Below, one piece after another: positions 42,021-50,664 of a stretch of 64,000 nucleotides of DNA. The notes beneath the pieces are model-generated. The model was not told the DNA's origin. It saw only the letters and a program-made list of their open reading frames with translations, and made no database searches. Numbering within the stretch: the stretch's first letter is position 1; every line of letters starts with the position of its first letter. The DNA is from Nonomuraea roseoviolacea subsp. carminata (GTDB lineage Bacteria; Actinomycetota; Actinomycetes; Streptosporangiales; Streptosporangiaceae). The stretch covers positions 8,779,001-8,843,000 of the forward strand of contig NZ_JAMZEC010000001.1 of the NCBI RefSeq assembly GCF_024172185.1. Direction: 5' to 3'. Made by a program: the position numbers and the translations under genes.

Positions 42021-42785
42021 TCAGGCGATGGGGCCGAGGTACGTCCCGCCGGAGACGTCGACGGTCTGGCCGGTCACCCAGCGGGCCTGCGGCCCGGCCA
42101 GGAAGGCGACGACGTCGGCGACGTCCTCCGGCTCCCCGAGCCGGCCGAGCGCGGTGATCGCCTCCAGCCCGGCGACCACCTCGGGGATGGAGGTGTGGCC
42201 CGCGGTCAGATCGGTGCGCACGGCGCCGGGCGCGACGGTGTTCACCGTGATGCCGCGCCTGCCCAGCTCGTTGGCCAGCGAGGGGGCCATCGACTCCAGC
42301 GCGGCCTTGCTGATGGTGTAGCCGATCTGCGTGGAGACGGCGAAGCGGCTGGCGGTCGAGCCCATGTTGACGATGCGGCCGCCGTCGTTCAGCAGCGGCA
42401 GCGCGCGCTGGATCACGAAGAACGGCGTGGTCACGTTGATCGCCAGCAGCAGGTCCAGCTCCTGCGGGGTGACCCGCGCGATCGGGTTGCCGGAGCCGAT
42501 GCCCGCGTTGTTGACCACGATGTCCAGGCCGCGTCCCGCCAGCCCGGCGGTCAGGCCGTCGAAGAGCCGGTCCACCGCGCCGTCCTCGCCGAAGCGGGCC
42601 CGCACGGCGAACGCGCGGCCGCCCGCCTCCTCGATCCGGGTCACGGTCCACTTGGCCGCGTCGTCGTCGCCGCCGTAGTGGACGGCGACCTCGGCGCCCT
42701 CGGCGGCCAGCCGTAGCGCCACCGCCCGGCCGATGCCCCGCGACCCGCCCGTCACCAGTGCCGTCTTGCCCGCCAGGAAACCCAT
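42021..42785 (-). CDS. SDR family oxidoreductase
   Basis: A 254-residue classical SDR. It has TGGSRGIG (12-19), NNAGIG, the catalytic serine in MGSTASRFA and the YTISK active-site motif, and ends in VSGGTYLGPIA. It is close in design to 3-oxoacyl-ACP-reductase-like SDRs, but the substrate is unknown. ATG 42785 has GAGCGG upstream. It precedes the maleylpyruvate isomerase-like gene on the same strand by 34 bp, and may form an operon with it, although that gene appears to have its own promoter. Confidence 0.9.
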   Translation of the reverse strand: MGFLAGKTALVTGGSRGIGRAVALRLAAEGAEVAVHYGGDDDAAKWTVTRIEEAGGRAFAVRARFGEDGAVDRLFDGLTAGLAGRGLDIVVNNAGIGSGNPIARVTPQELDLLLAINVTTPFFVIQRALPLLNDGGRIVNMGSTASRFAVSTQIGYTISKAALESMAPSLANELGRRGITVNTVAPGAVRTDLTAGHTSIPEVVAGLEAITALGRLGEPEDVADVVAFLAGPQARWVTGQTVDVSGGTYLGPIA

Positions 42786-42840
42786 GTCCGCTCCTCAAGT
42801 GCCCCGGTCCTCGGTGCGGACCGGCCATGGGACAACCGTG

Positions 42841-42950
42841 CCGGGGCCGGCTCACCGCGCGCTCACCGCCGGCTCACCGGCCTCCGCGCCCCGGCCCCGG
42901 CCCCGGTCCCGGCCACGGTCCCGGCCACGACCACGACCACGAGAGACTCG
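42841..42950. repeat. low-complexity GC-rich microsatellite region
   Basis: Three GCTCACCG-like copies (42850-42880) precede a run of CCCCGG/CCCGGT hexamers and CCACGA units (42890-42945). It lies between the SDR and VOC genes, with no long stem and no coding frame of note. Confidence 0.65.
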
Positions 42951-42959
42951 ACGCCCTCG

Positions 42960-43331
42960 TCACTCGACGACCACGAGGCCGTTGCCGTCCGCGTCGCGCA
43001 GCACGAACATCGGCGGGACCCCCTCCCATCGCAGCAGCTCGCCCACCTCGACGCCGCGCGCCGCCAGCTCCTCGCGGAGGGCGGCGGCGTCGCCCGTGGT
43101 GAGACGGATGCCCGTGTCGGTCCCGGCCGGCGTGCGTTCGTCCGCCGGGACGAGCGCGATCGAGGTCGCCGCCCCCGCGGGCGCCACCTCGATCCAGCGC
43201 CCGCCGAACCGGCCGGCGGGGACGTCCAGGCGCTTGGCGAGACCGAGGACGCCCACGTAGAACTCGACGGCCCGGTCCTGGTCGGCGACGGGCACGGCCA
43301 CGGTCCGGACACCGGTGATCGCGTTGGTCAT
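42960..43331 (-). CDS. VOC/glyoxalase-like protein
   Basis: A 123-residue vicinal-oxygen-chelate protein with two beta-alpha-beta-beta-beta modules. The N-terminus VRTVAVPVADQDRAVEFYVGVLGL (8-31) and the C-terminal PPMFVLRDADGNGLVVVE (106-123) are diagnostic. Metal-ligand residues typical of glyoxalase I are not all obvious, so it may be a dioxygenase-like or binding protein. ATG 43331 has GGAGCC upstream. It is followed on the plus side by a SnoaL-like gene of the same orientation (43454-43828), which may share a transcript. Confidence 0.87.
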   Translation of the reverse strand: MTNAITGVRTVAVPVADQDRAVEFYVGVLGLAKRLDVPAGRFGGRWIEVAPAGAATSIALVPADERTPAGTDTGIRLTTGDAAALREELAARGVEVGELLRWEGVPPMFVLRDADGNGLVVVE

Positions 43332-43453
43332 CTCTGGCTCCTCACGGGTGCGGGCCGGTGCCTCTCACCGGCCCTCACTCCATGGACGAACGGACCCGCC
43401 CGATCACGACACCCGCCGCACGGATTCCGCGCGGCTTTTTGCTCGTACCGGGG

Positions 43454-43828
43454 TCAGCCTTCTCCACGGCGCCCGGCCTGGGCGGCGGGCAGGCGGTCGA
43501 AGACGGTGACGACATGGGTGATCCTGCCGTCGCCGACGGTCAGGTAGTCCATGGCCCGGAAGTCGCGGGCGAACGTGGTGTCGGTGGTGTAGACGACGGC
43601 GGCGCTCGTGCCGTCGCCGAGGACCTTGGTGATGGAGGACCCGGTGAGCTTGGGCAGGAAGCCCTCCAGGAAGCCCCGGTAGGCGGCCCGGCCCTCGATC
43701 CGGCCGGCGGGCGCGTCGCACACGACGTCCTCGGCGAGGAAGCCGAGCGCCTGGTCGACGTCGCCGCTCATCCACGCGCGGGTGTAGTCCTCGGCGATCT
43801 GCTGGGCGGAGGCGTTGGTGCTGGTCAC
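43454..43828 (-). CDS. SnoaL-like / NTF2-fold protein
   Basis: A 124-residue NTF2-fold protein: the first helix AQQIAEDYTRAWMSGDVDQALGFLAEDVVCDAP (8-40), GRAAYRGFLEGFLPKL, and the final beta strands YLTVGDGRITHVVTVFD. The family includes polyketide cyclases, limonene epoxide hydrolases and many hypothetical proteins. ATG 43828 follows AAAGGGAAAG at good spacing. It is divergent from a YafY/WYL regulator, and a dyad (43896-43920) lies between them. It is thus the likely target of that regulator. Confidence 0.87.
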   Translation of the reverse strand: MTSTNASAQQIAEDYTRAWMSGDVDQALGFLAEDVVCDAPAGRIEGRAAYRGFLEGFLPKLTGSSITKVLGDGTSAAVVYTTDTTFARDFRAMDYLTVGDGRITHVVTVFDRLPAAQAGRRGEG

Positions 43829-43895
43829 AGTGCTTTCCCTTTCGCGGTGTCCCGGAGCCGTCCGTACGGGCCCCGGTCACTGGATCCTCGCCGCC

Positions 43896-43920
43896 GTATA
43901 TGACAGGTTGTGTCTTATAC
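43896..43920. promoter_or_regulatory. operator between the SnoaL-like and WYL genes
   Basis: GTATATGACA-ggttg-TGTCTTATAC is a 10-bp dyad with one mismatch, 20 bp before the WYL start. The TGACA...TGTC core is a common form for YafY-type regulators. It fits autoregulation plus control of the divergent SnoaL-like gene. Confidence 0.68.
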
Positions 43921-43939
43921 GTGAGAAAGTTTTCCCGCC

Positions 43940-44992
43940 ATGAGATCAGACCGGTTGCTCTCCATCATGCTGCTGCTGCAGACGTACGGCCGGATGCCCG
44001 CCGGGACGCTGGCCGAGCGGCTGGAGGTGTCGGTGCGCACGGTCATGCGCGACGTCGAGGCGCTGTCGTCGGCCGGCGTGCCCGTCTACACCGTGCGCGG
44101 GCCCCACGGCGGCATCGCGCTGCTGCCCGGCTTCCGCACCGACGTCACCGGCCTGACCACCGACGAGGCCCGCGCCCTGTTCGTGCTGCTGTCCGGGACC
44201 GCCCACGACGAGCTGGGCCTGGGGCGGGCCATCGGCTCGGCGCTGCGCAAGGTCATGGCGGCGCTGCCCGCCTCCCACCGGCCGGAGGCCGACCTGGCCA
44301 GCCGCCGCGTGCTCATCGACCCCGTACGCTGGCGCGGCGGCCCGGCCCAGCCGGCGCCCGACCTCGCCGTACTGCAGGAGGCCGTCTTCGGCGACCGGCG
44401 CCTGCGGCTGCGCTACCGGCACGGCGGCGACAGCCGTCCCCGCGCGTACACGCTGGACCCGTACGGGCTGGTCAACAAGGCGGGCGTCTGGTACCTGGTG
44501 GCCGACCACCGCGGCGAGCCGAAGCTGTTCCGCGCCGACCGCGTCTCCTCCGCCGAGGTCGCCGACCAGCCCGCCCGGCGCCGCGACGGGCTCGAACTGG
44601 CCGCCCTGTGGGACACCCTGCGCCGCCGCGTCGACGACGTGCCCACCCCGGTGCCCGTCACGGTCAGCGTCCGGCGGGACGTCCTGGACAGGTTCCTGCG
44701 CGTCCACCAGGCCGACCTGGCGCCCTCCGCCCCCTCCGCCCCGTCCGGCTCCTGGGCCCCGTCCGGCTCCTCCGGCCCGTCCGGCGGCGACGGGGAGCGG
44801 GTGGGCGTCAAGCTGCGCTTCCGCTCCCTGGGCGCGGCCGGGGCGCTACTCGCCTTCGGCCCCGACGTCGAGGTGCTGGAGCCCGCGGAGCTGCGTGACA
44901 CCCTGGCCCGCAGGGCGGCCGAGACCGCCGCCCTCTACGCGGCCCGGCCGCTCAGCGGGCGTCCGGCTTCCAGGCGGGGTCGCGGCCGGTGA
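43940..44992 (+). CDS. YafY/WYL-domain transcriptional regulator
   Basis: A 350-residue YafY-type regulator. An HTH_11 domain is at 1-60 (RLLSIMLLLQTYGRMPAGTLAERLEVSVRTVMRDVEALSSAGV), a WYL ligand-binding domain at about 145-230 (LDPYGLVNKAGVWYLVADH), and a WCX-like C-terminus follows. A Ser/Pro/Gly-rich insertion (APSAPSAPSGSW and onward, about 256-282) interrupts it. Its 3' end overlaps the convergent TIGR03086 gene by 41 bp. Divergent from a SnoaL-like gene, with a clear operator between, it most probably controls that gene. Confidence 0.88.
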   Translation: MRSDRLLSIMLLLQTYGRMPAGTLAERLEVSVRTVMRDVEALSSAGVPVYTVRGPHGGIALLPGFRTDVTGLTTDEARALFVLLSGTAHDELGLGRAIGSALRKVMAALPASHRPEADLASRRVLIDPVRWRGGPAQPAPDLAVLQEAVFGDRRLRLRYRHGGDSRPRAYTLDPYGLVNKAGVWYLVADHRGEPKLFRADRVSSAEVADQPARRRDGLELAALWDTLRRRVDDVPTPVPVTVSVRRDVLDRFLRVHQADLAPSAPSAPSGSWAPSGSSGPSGGDGERVGVKLRFRSLGAAGALLAFGPDVEVLEPAELRDTLARRAAETAALYAARPLSGRPASRRGRGR

Positions 44993-45551
44993 GGCCGACG
45001 AGCCGGTCCAGGAGCGGGGCGTCGCCGGGCACGGGCACCGGCGGCCCGAACAGGCCCGGGCTGCCCTCCGGAGCCTGGGCGACGACCGTGGTCACCCAGG
45101 CGTGGGCGACCCGCACGGCCTCCTCCAGGGCGGGGTCGCCGGCCGGATAGGGGCGGCCGGTGGCGACGGCGAGGTCCCAGCCGTGCACGACGACCTCGTC
45201 GAGCGCGGCGGCGCCGGCGATCTCGCCCGGCATCGTGCCGCCGCCCACCTCGGTGGCGCCGGTCCACGCCGACGGCTCGCGCCACGCCCGGGCCAGCTCC
45301 TGCAGGCGGGCCGGCACGCGCTCGCGCCAGTCCTCGCCCAGCCGGGACGCGTCGGGCGTGCGGGCCCGCCCGCCGTCCTCCCGCCTCGTCTTCGTGGCGG
45401 CCGCGGTGAACGCGACGCAGAGGCCGTCGATGTGGTCGAGCAGCTCCCCCACGCTGAACCCGCACGGCGTGGGCGCGGTGAGCAGGTCATCCGGCAGCGG
45501 CCGGACGAGGCCGGCGAGGACGCCGGCCGCGGGCCCGAGGTCGGCGCTCAC
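44952..45551 (-). CDS. TIGR03086-family metal-binding (mycothiol/DinB) protein
   Basis: A 199-residue DinB-like protein of the TIGR03086 family. The metal triad is visible: His40 in GELLDHIDGL, then Glu119 and His123 in LDEVVVHGWDLAVATG. These proteins are actinobacterial and probably mycothiol-dependent. GTG 45551 overlaps the stop of the SRPBCC gene by 4 bp. It is the third gene of the ArsR-SRPBCC operon and should be controlled by that ArsR. Its end overlaps the WYL gene by 41 bp in convergent orientation. Confidence 0.87.
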   Translation of the reverse strand: MSADLGPAAGVLAGLVRPLPDDLLTAPTPCGFSVGELLDHIDGLCVAFTAAATKTRREDGGRARTPDASRLGEDWRERVPARLQELARAWREPSAWTGATEVGGGTMPGEIAGAAALDEVVVHGWDLAVATGRPYPAGDPALEEAVRVAHAWVTTVVAQAPEGSPGLFGPPVPVPGDAPLLDRLVGLTGRDPAWKPDAR

Positions 45552-46045
45552 GGCTGCGCCGCCGTCCGCGCCGTCGCCAGCGCCGCCGGGAGCCGGTCGA
45601 GGCATCTGTCCCAGCCGCCGCTGATCTGTCCGGCGACCTCGGGCATGGCGGTGGCCAGGGCGTCGAGGTGCTCGTGCAGCACCACCAGGTGGGTGCCGCC
45701 GTCCGCGGTCTCGCCGAGGGTGACGGTGAGCACCGAGTCGAACCTCGGCCCCGCCTCCCGGTCGGGGCCGGTGAAGCCCCAGCGCCAGACGATGCGCCGG
45801 TCTGGCACCAGCTCCAGGATCTGGGCGTCGAAGCCGCTGACGGGCTGGTCGGAGCGGGTCAGCCAGACGCGGTAGCGGCCGCCCTCCCGCTCGTCCACCT
45901 CGGCCCGCGCGTGCTCCAGGTCGCCGGGCGCCAGCCATCGGCGCAGGACGTCGGGGTCGAGCCAGGCCCGGTAGACGGCCGGCGGGGGCGCGGACAGGGT
46001 GCGCTCGCGGCGCACGGCGGGGAAGTTCGCGGGTTCGGCGCTCAT
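45548..46045 (-). CDS. SRPBCC (AHSA1-type) protein
   Basis: A 165-residue START-like protein: RERTLSAPPPAVYRAWLDPDVLRRWLAPG (about 12-41), GRYRVWLTRS and the C-terminal helix QISGGWDRCLDRLPAAL. ATG 46045 has a perfect AAGGAGG 7 bp upstream; an ATG at 46087, overlapping the ArsR stop, would add 14 residues. The ArsR-SRPBCC-TIGR03086 order is recurrent. The ligand is unknown. Confidence 0.87.
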   Translation of the reverse strand: MSAEPANFPAVRRERTLSAPPPAVYRAWLDPDVLRRWLAPGDLEHARAEVDEREGGRYRVWLTRSDQPVSGFDAQILELVPDRRIVWRWGFTGPDREAGPRFDSVLTVTLGETADGGTHLVVLHEHLDALATAMPEVAGQISGGWDRCLDRLPAALATARTAAQP

Positions 46046-46083
46046 GGCGGCCTCCTTGGACGGGTGCGGACGTGGCTGCGTGC

Positions 46084-46488
46084 TCATGACGCCTCCCCGG
46101 GCGCGGGTGAACGTGACGGTGTCTCATCGGACGTACCCGGACGTGCCTGCGCCGGGTCCGGCGCGGGCGGACGGTCGAGGACCCGCTCCAGCGCGTCGAT
46201 GCGCTCGTCCCAGAAGCGCTCGTAGAAGCGCAGCCACGCGACGGCACCCGCGAGCGGCGCGGACCGCAGCCGGCACACGTGGCGCCGCCCCATGACGGTG
46301 CGCTCGACCAGCCCCGCGTTCTCCAGCACCTTGACGTGCTTGGACGCGGCCGCCAGCGACATCAGCAGGGGCTCGGCGAGCTGCCCCACGGTCAGCGCGC
46401 CGGTCGCGAGCCGGCGCAGCATCTCGCGCCGCGCGTCGTGAGCCAGCGCGTGGAACACGGCGTCCAGCTCCGGCGAATCCTCAACCAT
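46084..46488 (-). CDS. ArsR family transcriptional regulator
   Basis: A 134-residue winged-helix repressor: DAVFHALAHDARREMLRRLATGALTVGQLAEPLLMSLAAASKHVKVLENAGLV. Metal-binding cysteines are absent. The C-terminal 25 residues are Pro/Ser-rich. ATG 46488 sits in the middle of a 24-bp palindrome (46477-46500), so the protein would block its own start. It heads the SRPBCC-TIGR03086 operon and is divergent from an MFS gene. Confidence 0.9.
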   Translation of the reverse strand: MVEDSPELDAVFHALAHDARREMLRRLATGALTVGQLAEPLLMSLAAASKHVKVLENAGLVERTVMGRRHVCRLRSAPLAGAVAWLRFYERFWDERIDALERVLDRPPAPDPAQARPGTSDETPSRSPAPGEAS

Positions 46489-46500
46489 ATGGTTGAGGAT
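46477..46500. promoter_or_regulatory. perfect 24-bp palindromic ArsR operator over the start codon
   Basis: Left half ATCCTCAACCAT, right half ATGGTTGAGGAT; the ATG of the ArsR gene (on the minus strand) is part of the dyad. A second, weaker copy, TCTCAACCATCTGGTTGTA (46519-46537), lies 40 bp upstream. Confidence 0.85.
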
Positions 46501-46669
46501 AGCTCTATCCGGCTCGATTCTCAACCATCTGGTTGTACGTCGGCCATAACGCCATCCGTAGCCGATCGTCAGCGATCCATAACCGGCGGGCTCCAGGGTG
46601 GGCTCAACCGTTCGGACGCGCGCGGTGTTCTCCCATCGCCACCGTCCCTCCGTCCCCTGGAGCCCCTTC

Positions 46670-48190
46670 ATGGCCACCGTCCCCAACCGCTGGTGGGCCC
46701 TGCCCGTCGTGCTCGTCGCCGTCTTCATGACGACCCTGGACTTCTTCATCGCCAACGTGGCGGTGCCCTCGATGCGCGCCGGCCTGCCCGCCGACGGCTC
46801 GCAGGCGCAGCTCGTGATCGCGGGGTACGGGCTGGCGTACGCGGCGGGGCTGGTCGTCGCGGGCCGGCTCGGCGACCTGCACGGGCCGCGCCGGGTCTTC
46901 GCCGCGGGGCTGGCGCTGTTCACGCTGGCGTCCGCGGCCTGCGGGGCCGCGCCGGGGGCCTGGGCGCTGATCCTGGCGAGGGTCGTGCAGGGCGTGGCGG
47001 CGGCGCTGCTCGCGCCGCAGGTGCTGACGCTGCTCGGCGGCCTGTACCGGGGCGCGGACCGGGCCAGGGCGTTCGGCTGGTACGGCACGGCCGTCGGGCT
47101 GGCGGGCGTGAGCGGGCAGGTGATCGGCGGCCTGCTGATCGCGGCGGACCCGTGGGAGCTGGGCTGGCGGGCCTGCTTCCTGGTCAACGTGCCCCTGGGG
47201 CTCCTCGCGCTCGCCGTGACCCCGCGCCTCGTGCCCGCCGTGCCGCCCGCCTCGGCCCACCTCCCGGCTCCTTCCCCGTCGCCCGCCCGGGAGCCTCGGC
47301 GCCGCGCCGGCGGAGCCCGGCGCGGGGCCGGTCTGGACGTGGCCGGGGGCGGCCTGGACGTGGCCGGGGCGGGGATGGTCGCGGCCGGGCTCGTGGCGGT
47401 CGTGCTGCCGCTGGCCCAGGGCCGGGAGCAGGGCTGGCCGGCGTGGACGTGGCTGTGCCTGGCGGCCTCGGTCCCGCTGCTGGCCGGGTTCGCCCGTCGG
47501 CAGCGCCGCCTGGCCGCCGCCGGCCGGCAGCCGCTGCTCGACCTGGACGTCTTCGGCGAGAAGGGGTTCGCGGGCGGGCTCGTGGCGGTGGCGCTGCTGT
47601 TCGGCGGCTCGGCGGGGCTGTCGTTCGTGCTGGCCCTGTACCTCCAGGAGGGGCTCGGGCTCGGCCCGGCCGCGGCCGGGGCGGTGTGCACGGCGCTCAA
47701 CGCCGGGTTCCTCGCGGGCTCTTCCCGGACCGCCGCCCTGGCCCGCCGCCTGGGGGCGGGGGTGCCCCTGGTGGGCGCGGCGACGCTGCTGCTGGGGCTG
47801 CTTCTCCTGCACCACGTCATGGCCGGGGCGGGCGACGGCGTCGCGTACCAGGTGGCGGGGACGCTGCTCGTCACGGGCGCCGGGATGGGGCTGCTGATGT
47901 CGCCGCTGATCTCCACGACGCTGGCCCGGGTGCGGCCCGAGCGGTCCGGCGCGGCGGCCGGGGTGCTGGGCACGGTGCAGGAGACGGGCGGCGTCCTGGG
48001 CGGCACGCTCACGGGGACCGTGCTGCTGGGGTCGCTGGAGTCCGGATGGGAGACGGCCGCGCGGGCCGGGCTGGCCGTGCCGGCGGTGTGCGCCCTCGGC
48101 GTGCTCGCCGTGACCGCCCTCGCGCTCCGGCGGGCGCCCGGCGGCCGTCGGGCGCCCGTGGACAGCCAGGCGGCGCGGGCCTGCAGATAG
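46670..48190 (+). CDS. MFS transporter, DHA2-type drug efflux
   Basis: A 506-residue major facilitator with about 14 helices, the DHA2 (drug:proton antiporter) size. The start MTTLDFFIANVAVPSMRAGL is the conserved family motif D1, with GRLGDLHGPRRVFAAGLALF as loop 2-3. An Ala/Pro/Arg-rich cytoplasmic loop lies near 195-225. ATG 46670 has GGAG at 8 bp. It is divergent from the ArsR operon; one of the ArsR sites lies in its promoter region, so shared control is plausible. Resistance specificity is unknown. Confidence 0.9.
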   Translation: MATVPNRWWALPVVLVAVFMTTLDFFIANVAVPSMRAGLPADGSQAQLVIAGYGLAYAAGLVVAGRLGDLHGPRRVFAAGLALFTLASAACGAAPGAWALILARVVQGVAAALLAPQVLTLLGGLYRGADRARAFGWYGTAVGLAGVSGQVIGGLLIAADPWELGWRACFLVNVPLGLLALAVTPRLVPAVPPASAHLPAPSPSPAREPRRRAGGARRGAGLDVAGGGLDVAGAGMVAAGLVAVVLPLAQGREQGWPAWTWLCLAASVPLLAGFARRQRRLAAAGRQPLLDLDVFGEKGFAGGLVAVALLFGGSAGLSFVLALYLQEGLGLGPAAAGAVCTALNAGFLAGSSRTAALARRLGAGVPLVGAATLLLGLLLLHHVMAGAGDGVAYQVAGTLLVTGAGMGLLMSPLISTTLARVRPERSGAAAGVLGTVQETGGVLGGTLTGTVLLGSLESGWETAARAGLAVPAVCALGVLAVTALALRRAPGGRRAPVDSQAARACR

Positions 48191-48322
48191 CGGCGCCGCG
48201 CCGGGGACGACGACACCGAGCTGATGATCACTCCATGGGAGCCCCATCCGCTAGGGTGGGGGGACCGAGGACTTTTCGTGCGTTGGCAACAGGTCGGCGT
48301 CGCCCGCGGCGATAGAAGACCG

Positions 48323-48342
48323 GGGCCCCTCCCGAGGGGCCC
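48323..48342 (+). promoter_or_regulatory. hairpin in the leader of the STAS gene
   Basis: GGGCCCCT-cccg-AGGGGCCC is a perfect 8-bp stem with a 4-nt loop, 69 bp before the STAS start. With no T-run it could be a leader structure or a terminator of the MFS gene. The function is open. Confidence 0.5.
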
Positions 48343-48410
48343 GGAGGGGCAGGCGCGATGGCGCGACTCCCGGACGGTCACCTTTCCGCTTCCTCCGACA
48401 GGAGCGTTCC

Positions 48411-48734
48411 ATGACCACTCTCGCGCCCGCTCCGTCGGACGGAGCCGATGTTCTCACCGTCACCACCGTGCACCTGAACGGCGAGATCGACATCTTCACC
48501 AGCCATGCCCTGCGCCGGCGGCTGATGCGCGCCCTGCCCGGCGGGGCCGGGCTGCTCATCGTCGACCTGTCCGCGGTGTCGTTCTGCGACGCCTCCGGGC
48601 TGGCCGTCCTGATCGGCATCCAGCGGCGGGCCCGGCCGCGGGGCGTGACGCTCACGCTGAAGTCCCCGCGCCCGCTCCTGACCAGGCTGCTGCGCGTCAC
48701 CGGCCTGGACCGCTGCCTCACGGTCGTGCCCTGA
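48411..48734 (+). CDS. STAS-domain anti-sigma factor antagonist
   Basis: A 107-residue single STAS domain of the SpoIIAA/RsbV type. The conserved phosphorylation site is Ser62 in VDLSAVSFCDASGLAVLIG, and the strand-helix order matches. Unphosphorylated antagonists bind anti-sigma kinases and free a sigma factor. ATG 48411 follows CAGGAG. No kinase or sigma-B-like gene lies beside it in the window, so it works with partners encoded elsewhere. It is convergent with cspA across a very strong terminator. Confidence 0.9.
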   Translation: MTTLAPAPSDGADVLTVTTVHLNGEIDIFTSHALRRRLMRALPGGAGLLIVDLSAVSFCDASGLAVLIGIQRRARPRGVTLTLKSPRPLLTRLLRVTGLDRCLTVVP

Positions 48735-48755
48735 GCGCGCGCCCGCGGCACGAAG

Positions 48756-48799
48756 ACGAGAAGGGGCCCGCACCGGTGACGGTGCGGGCCCCTTCTCGT
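48756..48799. terminator. 20-bp perfect-stem bidirectional terminator
   Basis: ACGAGAAGGGGCCCGCACCG (48756-48775) pairs over all 20 bases with 48780-48799 around the tetraloop GTGA. It lies between the convergent STAS and cold-shock genes and is the clearest terminator in the window. Confidence 0.93.
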
Positions 48800-48812
48800 G
48801 GCGCCGGCCGGA

Positions 48813-49019
48813 TCAGGCGGCGACGATGTTCTCGGCCTGCGGGCCCTTCTGGCCCTGCGTGATGTCGAAGGCCACGCGCTGGCCCTCGTGCAGCTCACGG
48901 TAGCCGCCCTGCGACACGATGTTGGAGTAGTGGGCGAAGACGTCGGCGCCGCCGCCGTCCTGGGCGATGAAGCCGAAGCCCTTTTCAGCGTTGAACCACT
49001 TCACGGTTCCCTCAGCCAT
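48813..49019 (-). CDS. cspA: cold-shock protein, CspA family
   Basis: A 68-residue cold-shock domain protein, complete. RNP1 is KGFGFIA (13-19), RNP2 DVFAHY (26-31), and the start MAEGTVKWFNAEKGFGF is the family consensus. It binds single-stranded RNA/DNA and melts RNA structure. ATG 49019 follows AAGGAG. It has a long leader of up to about 165 nt, if transcription starts at the TACTCT element near 49185, containing the hairpin/T-run at 49106-49145, as is common for csp genes. Confidence 0.95.
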   Translation of the reverse strand: MAEGTVKWFNAEKGFGFIAQDGGGADVFAHYSNIVSQGGYRELHEGQRVAFDITQGQKGPQAENIVAA

Positions 49020-49105
49020 GTCGATCTCCTTCTGGTTAGGCAGAGCCGGAGTCCGCCGTGTGCGGATTCCGTGTCGCCGCAATGAGCCCATCCGGAGATG
49101 ACCGG

Positions 49106-49145
49106 AAAACAAAAATGCGCCTACGGTTACATACCGTCAGGCGCA
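49106..49145 (-). terminator. intrinsic terminator-like hairpin with T-run before cspA
   Basis: On the minus strand TGCGCCT and ACGG pair with CCGT and AGGCGCA (49116-49145, one bulged base) around a 7-nt loop, followed by TTTTTGTTTT (49115-49106). Either it ends the sigma-factor transcript or it acts inside the cspA leader as an attenuator. Confidence 0.72.
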
Positions 49146-49184
49146 CACAAAGTTTGTATGGGTACCACAACTGCAACTGTCCTC

Positions 49185-49195
49185 AGAGTAGCACA
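49185..49195 (-). promoter_or_regulatory. possible extended -10 promoter for cspA
   Basis: TGTGCTACTCT on the minus strand contains TACTCT with an upstream TG-type extension. No good -35 is found. It would give cspA a leader of about 160 nt that includes the 49106-49145 hairpin. Confidence 0.3.
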
Positions 49196-49222
49196 CCGGA
49201 GAGCGACCCCCGGGCCCCTTCC

Positions 49223-50446
<1,224 letters not shown>

Positions 50447-50664
50447 GGTCGCCCGTCCCTGGATGTTCCGTGGTGGAGCCTGTCCCGGAGGACGTCGGAG
50501 CCGCCCCCGGGTTCCGGACATCGCCAGCATCGCACGCCTCTCGGACGCGCAGGACACGCGTGCCCCACGCGCTGATCACGCGGCCCGCCACCGGTCGTAG
50601 CCTGGGTTTATGCCGGAGCGGGGACTCCCGCCCGGCGCCCGTCCGGGCGAGGAGGTGAGGGGCG

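Noticed and set aside
42841..42950. Iterons or a replication origin
   Set aside because: Simple GC microsatellite without DnaA boxes, Rep gene or AT-rich unwinding region.
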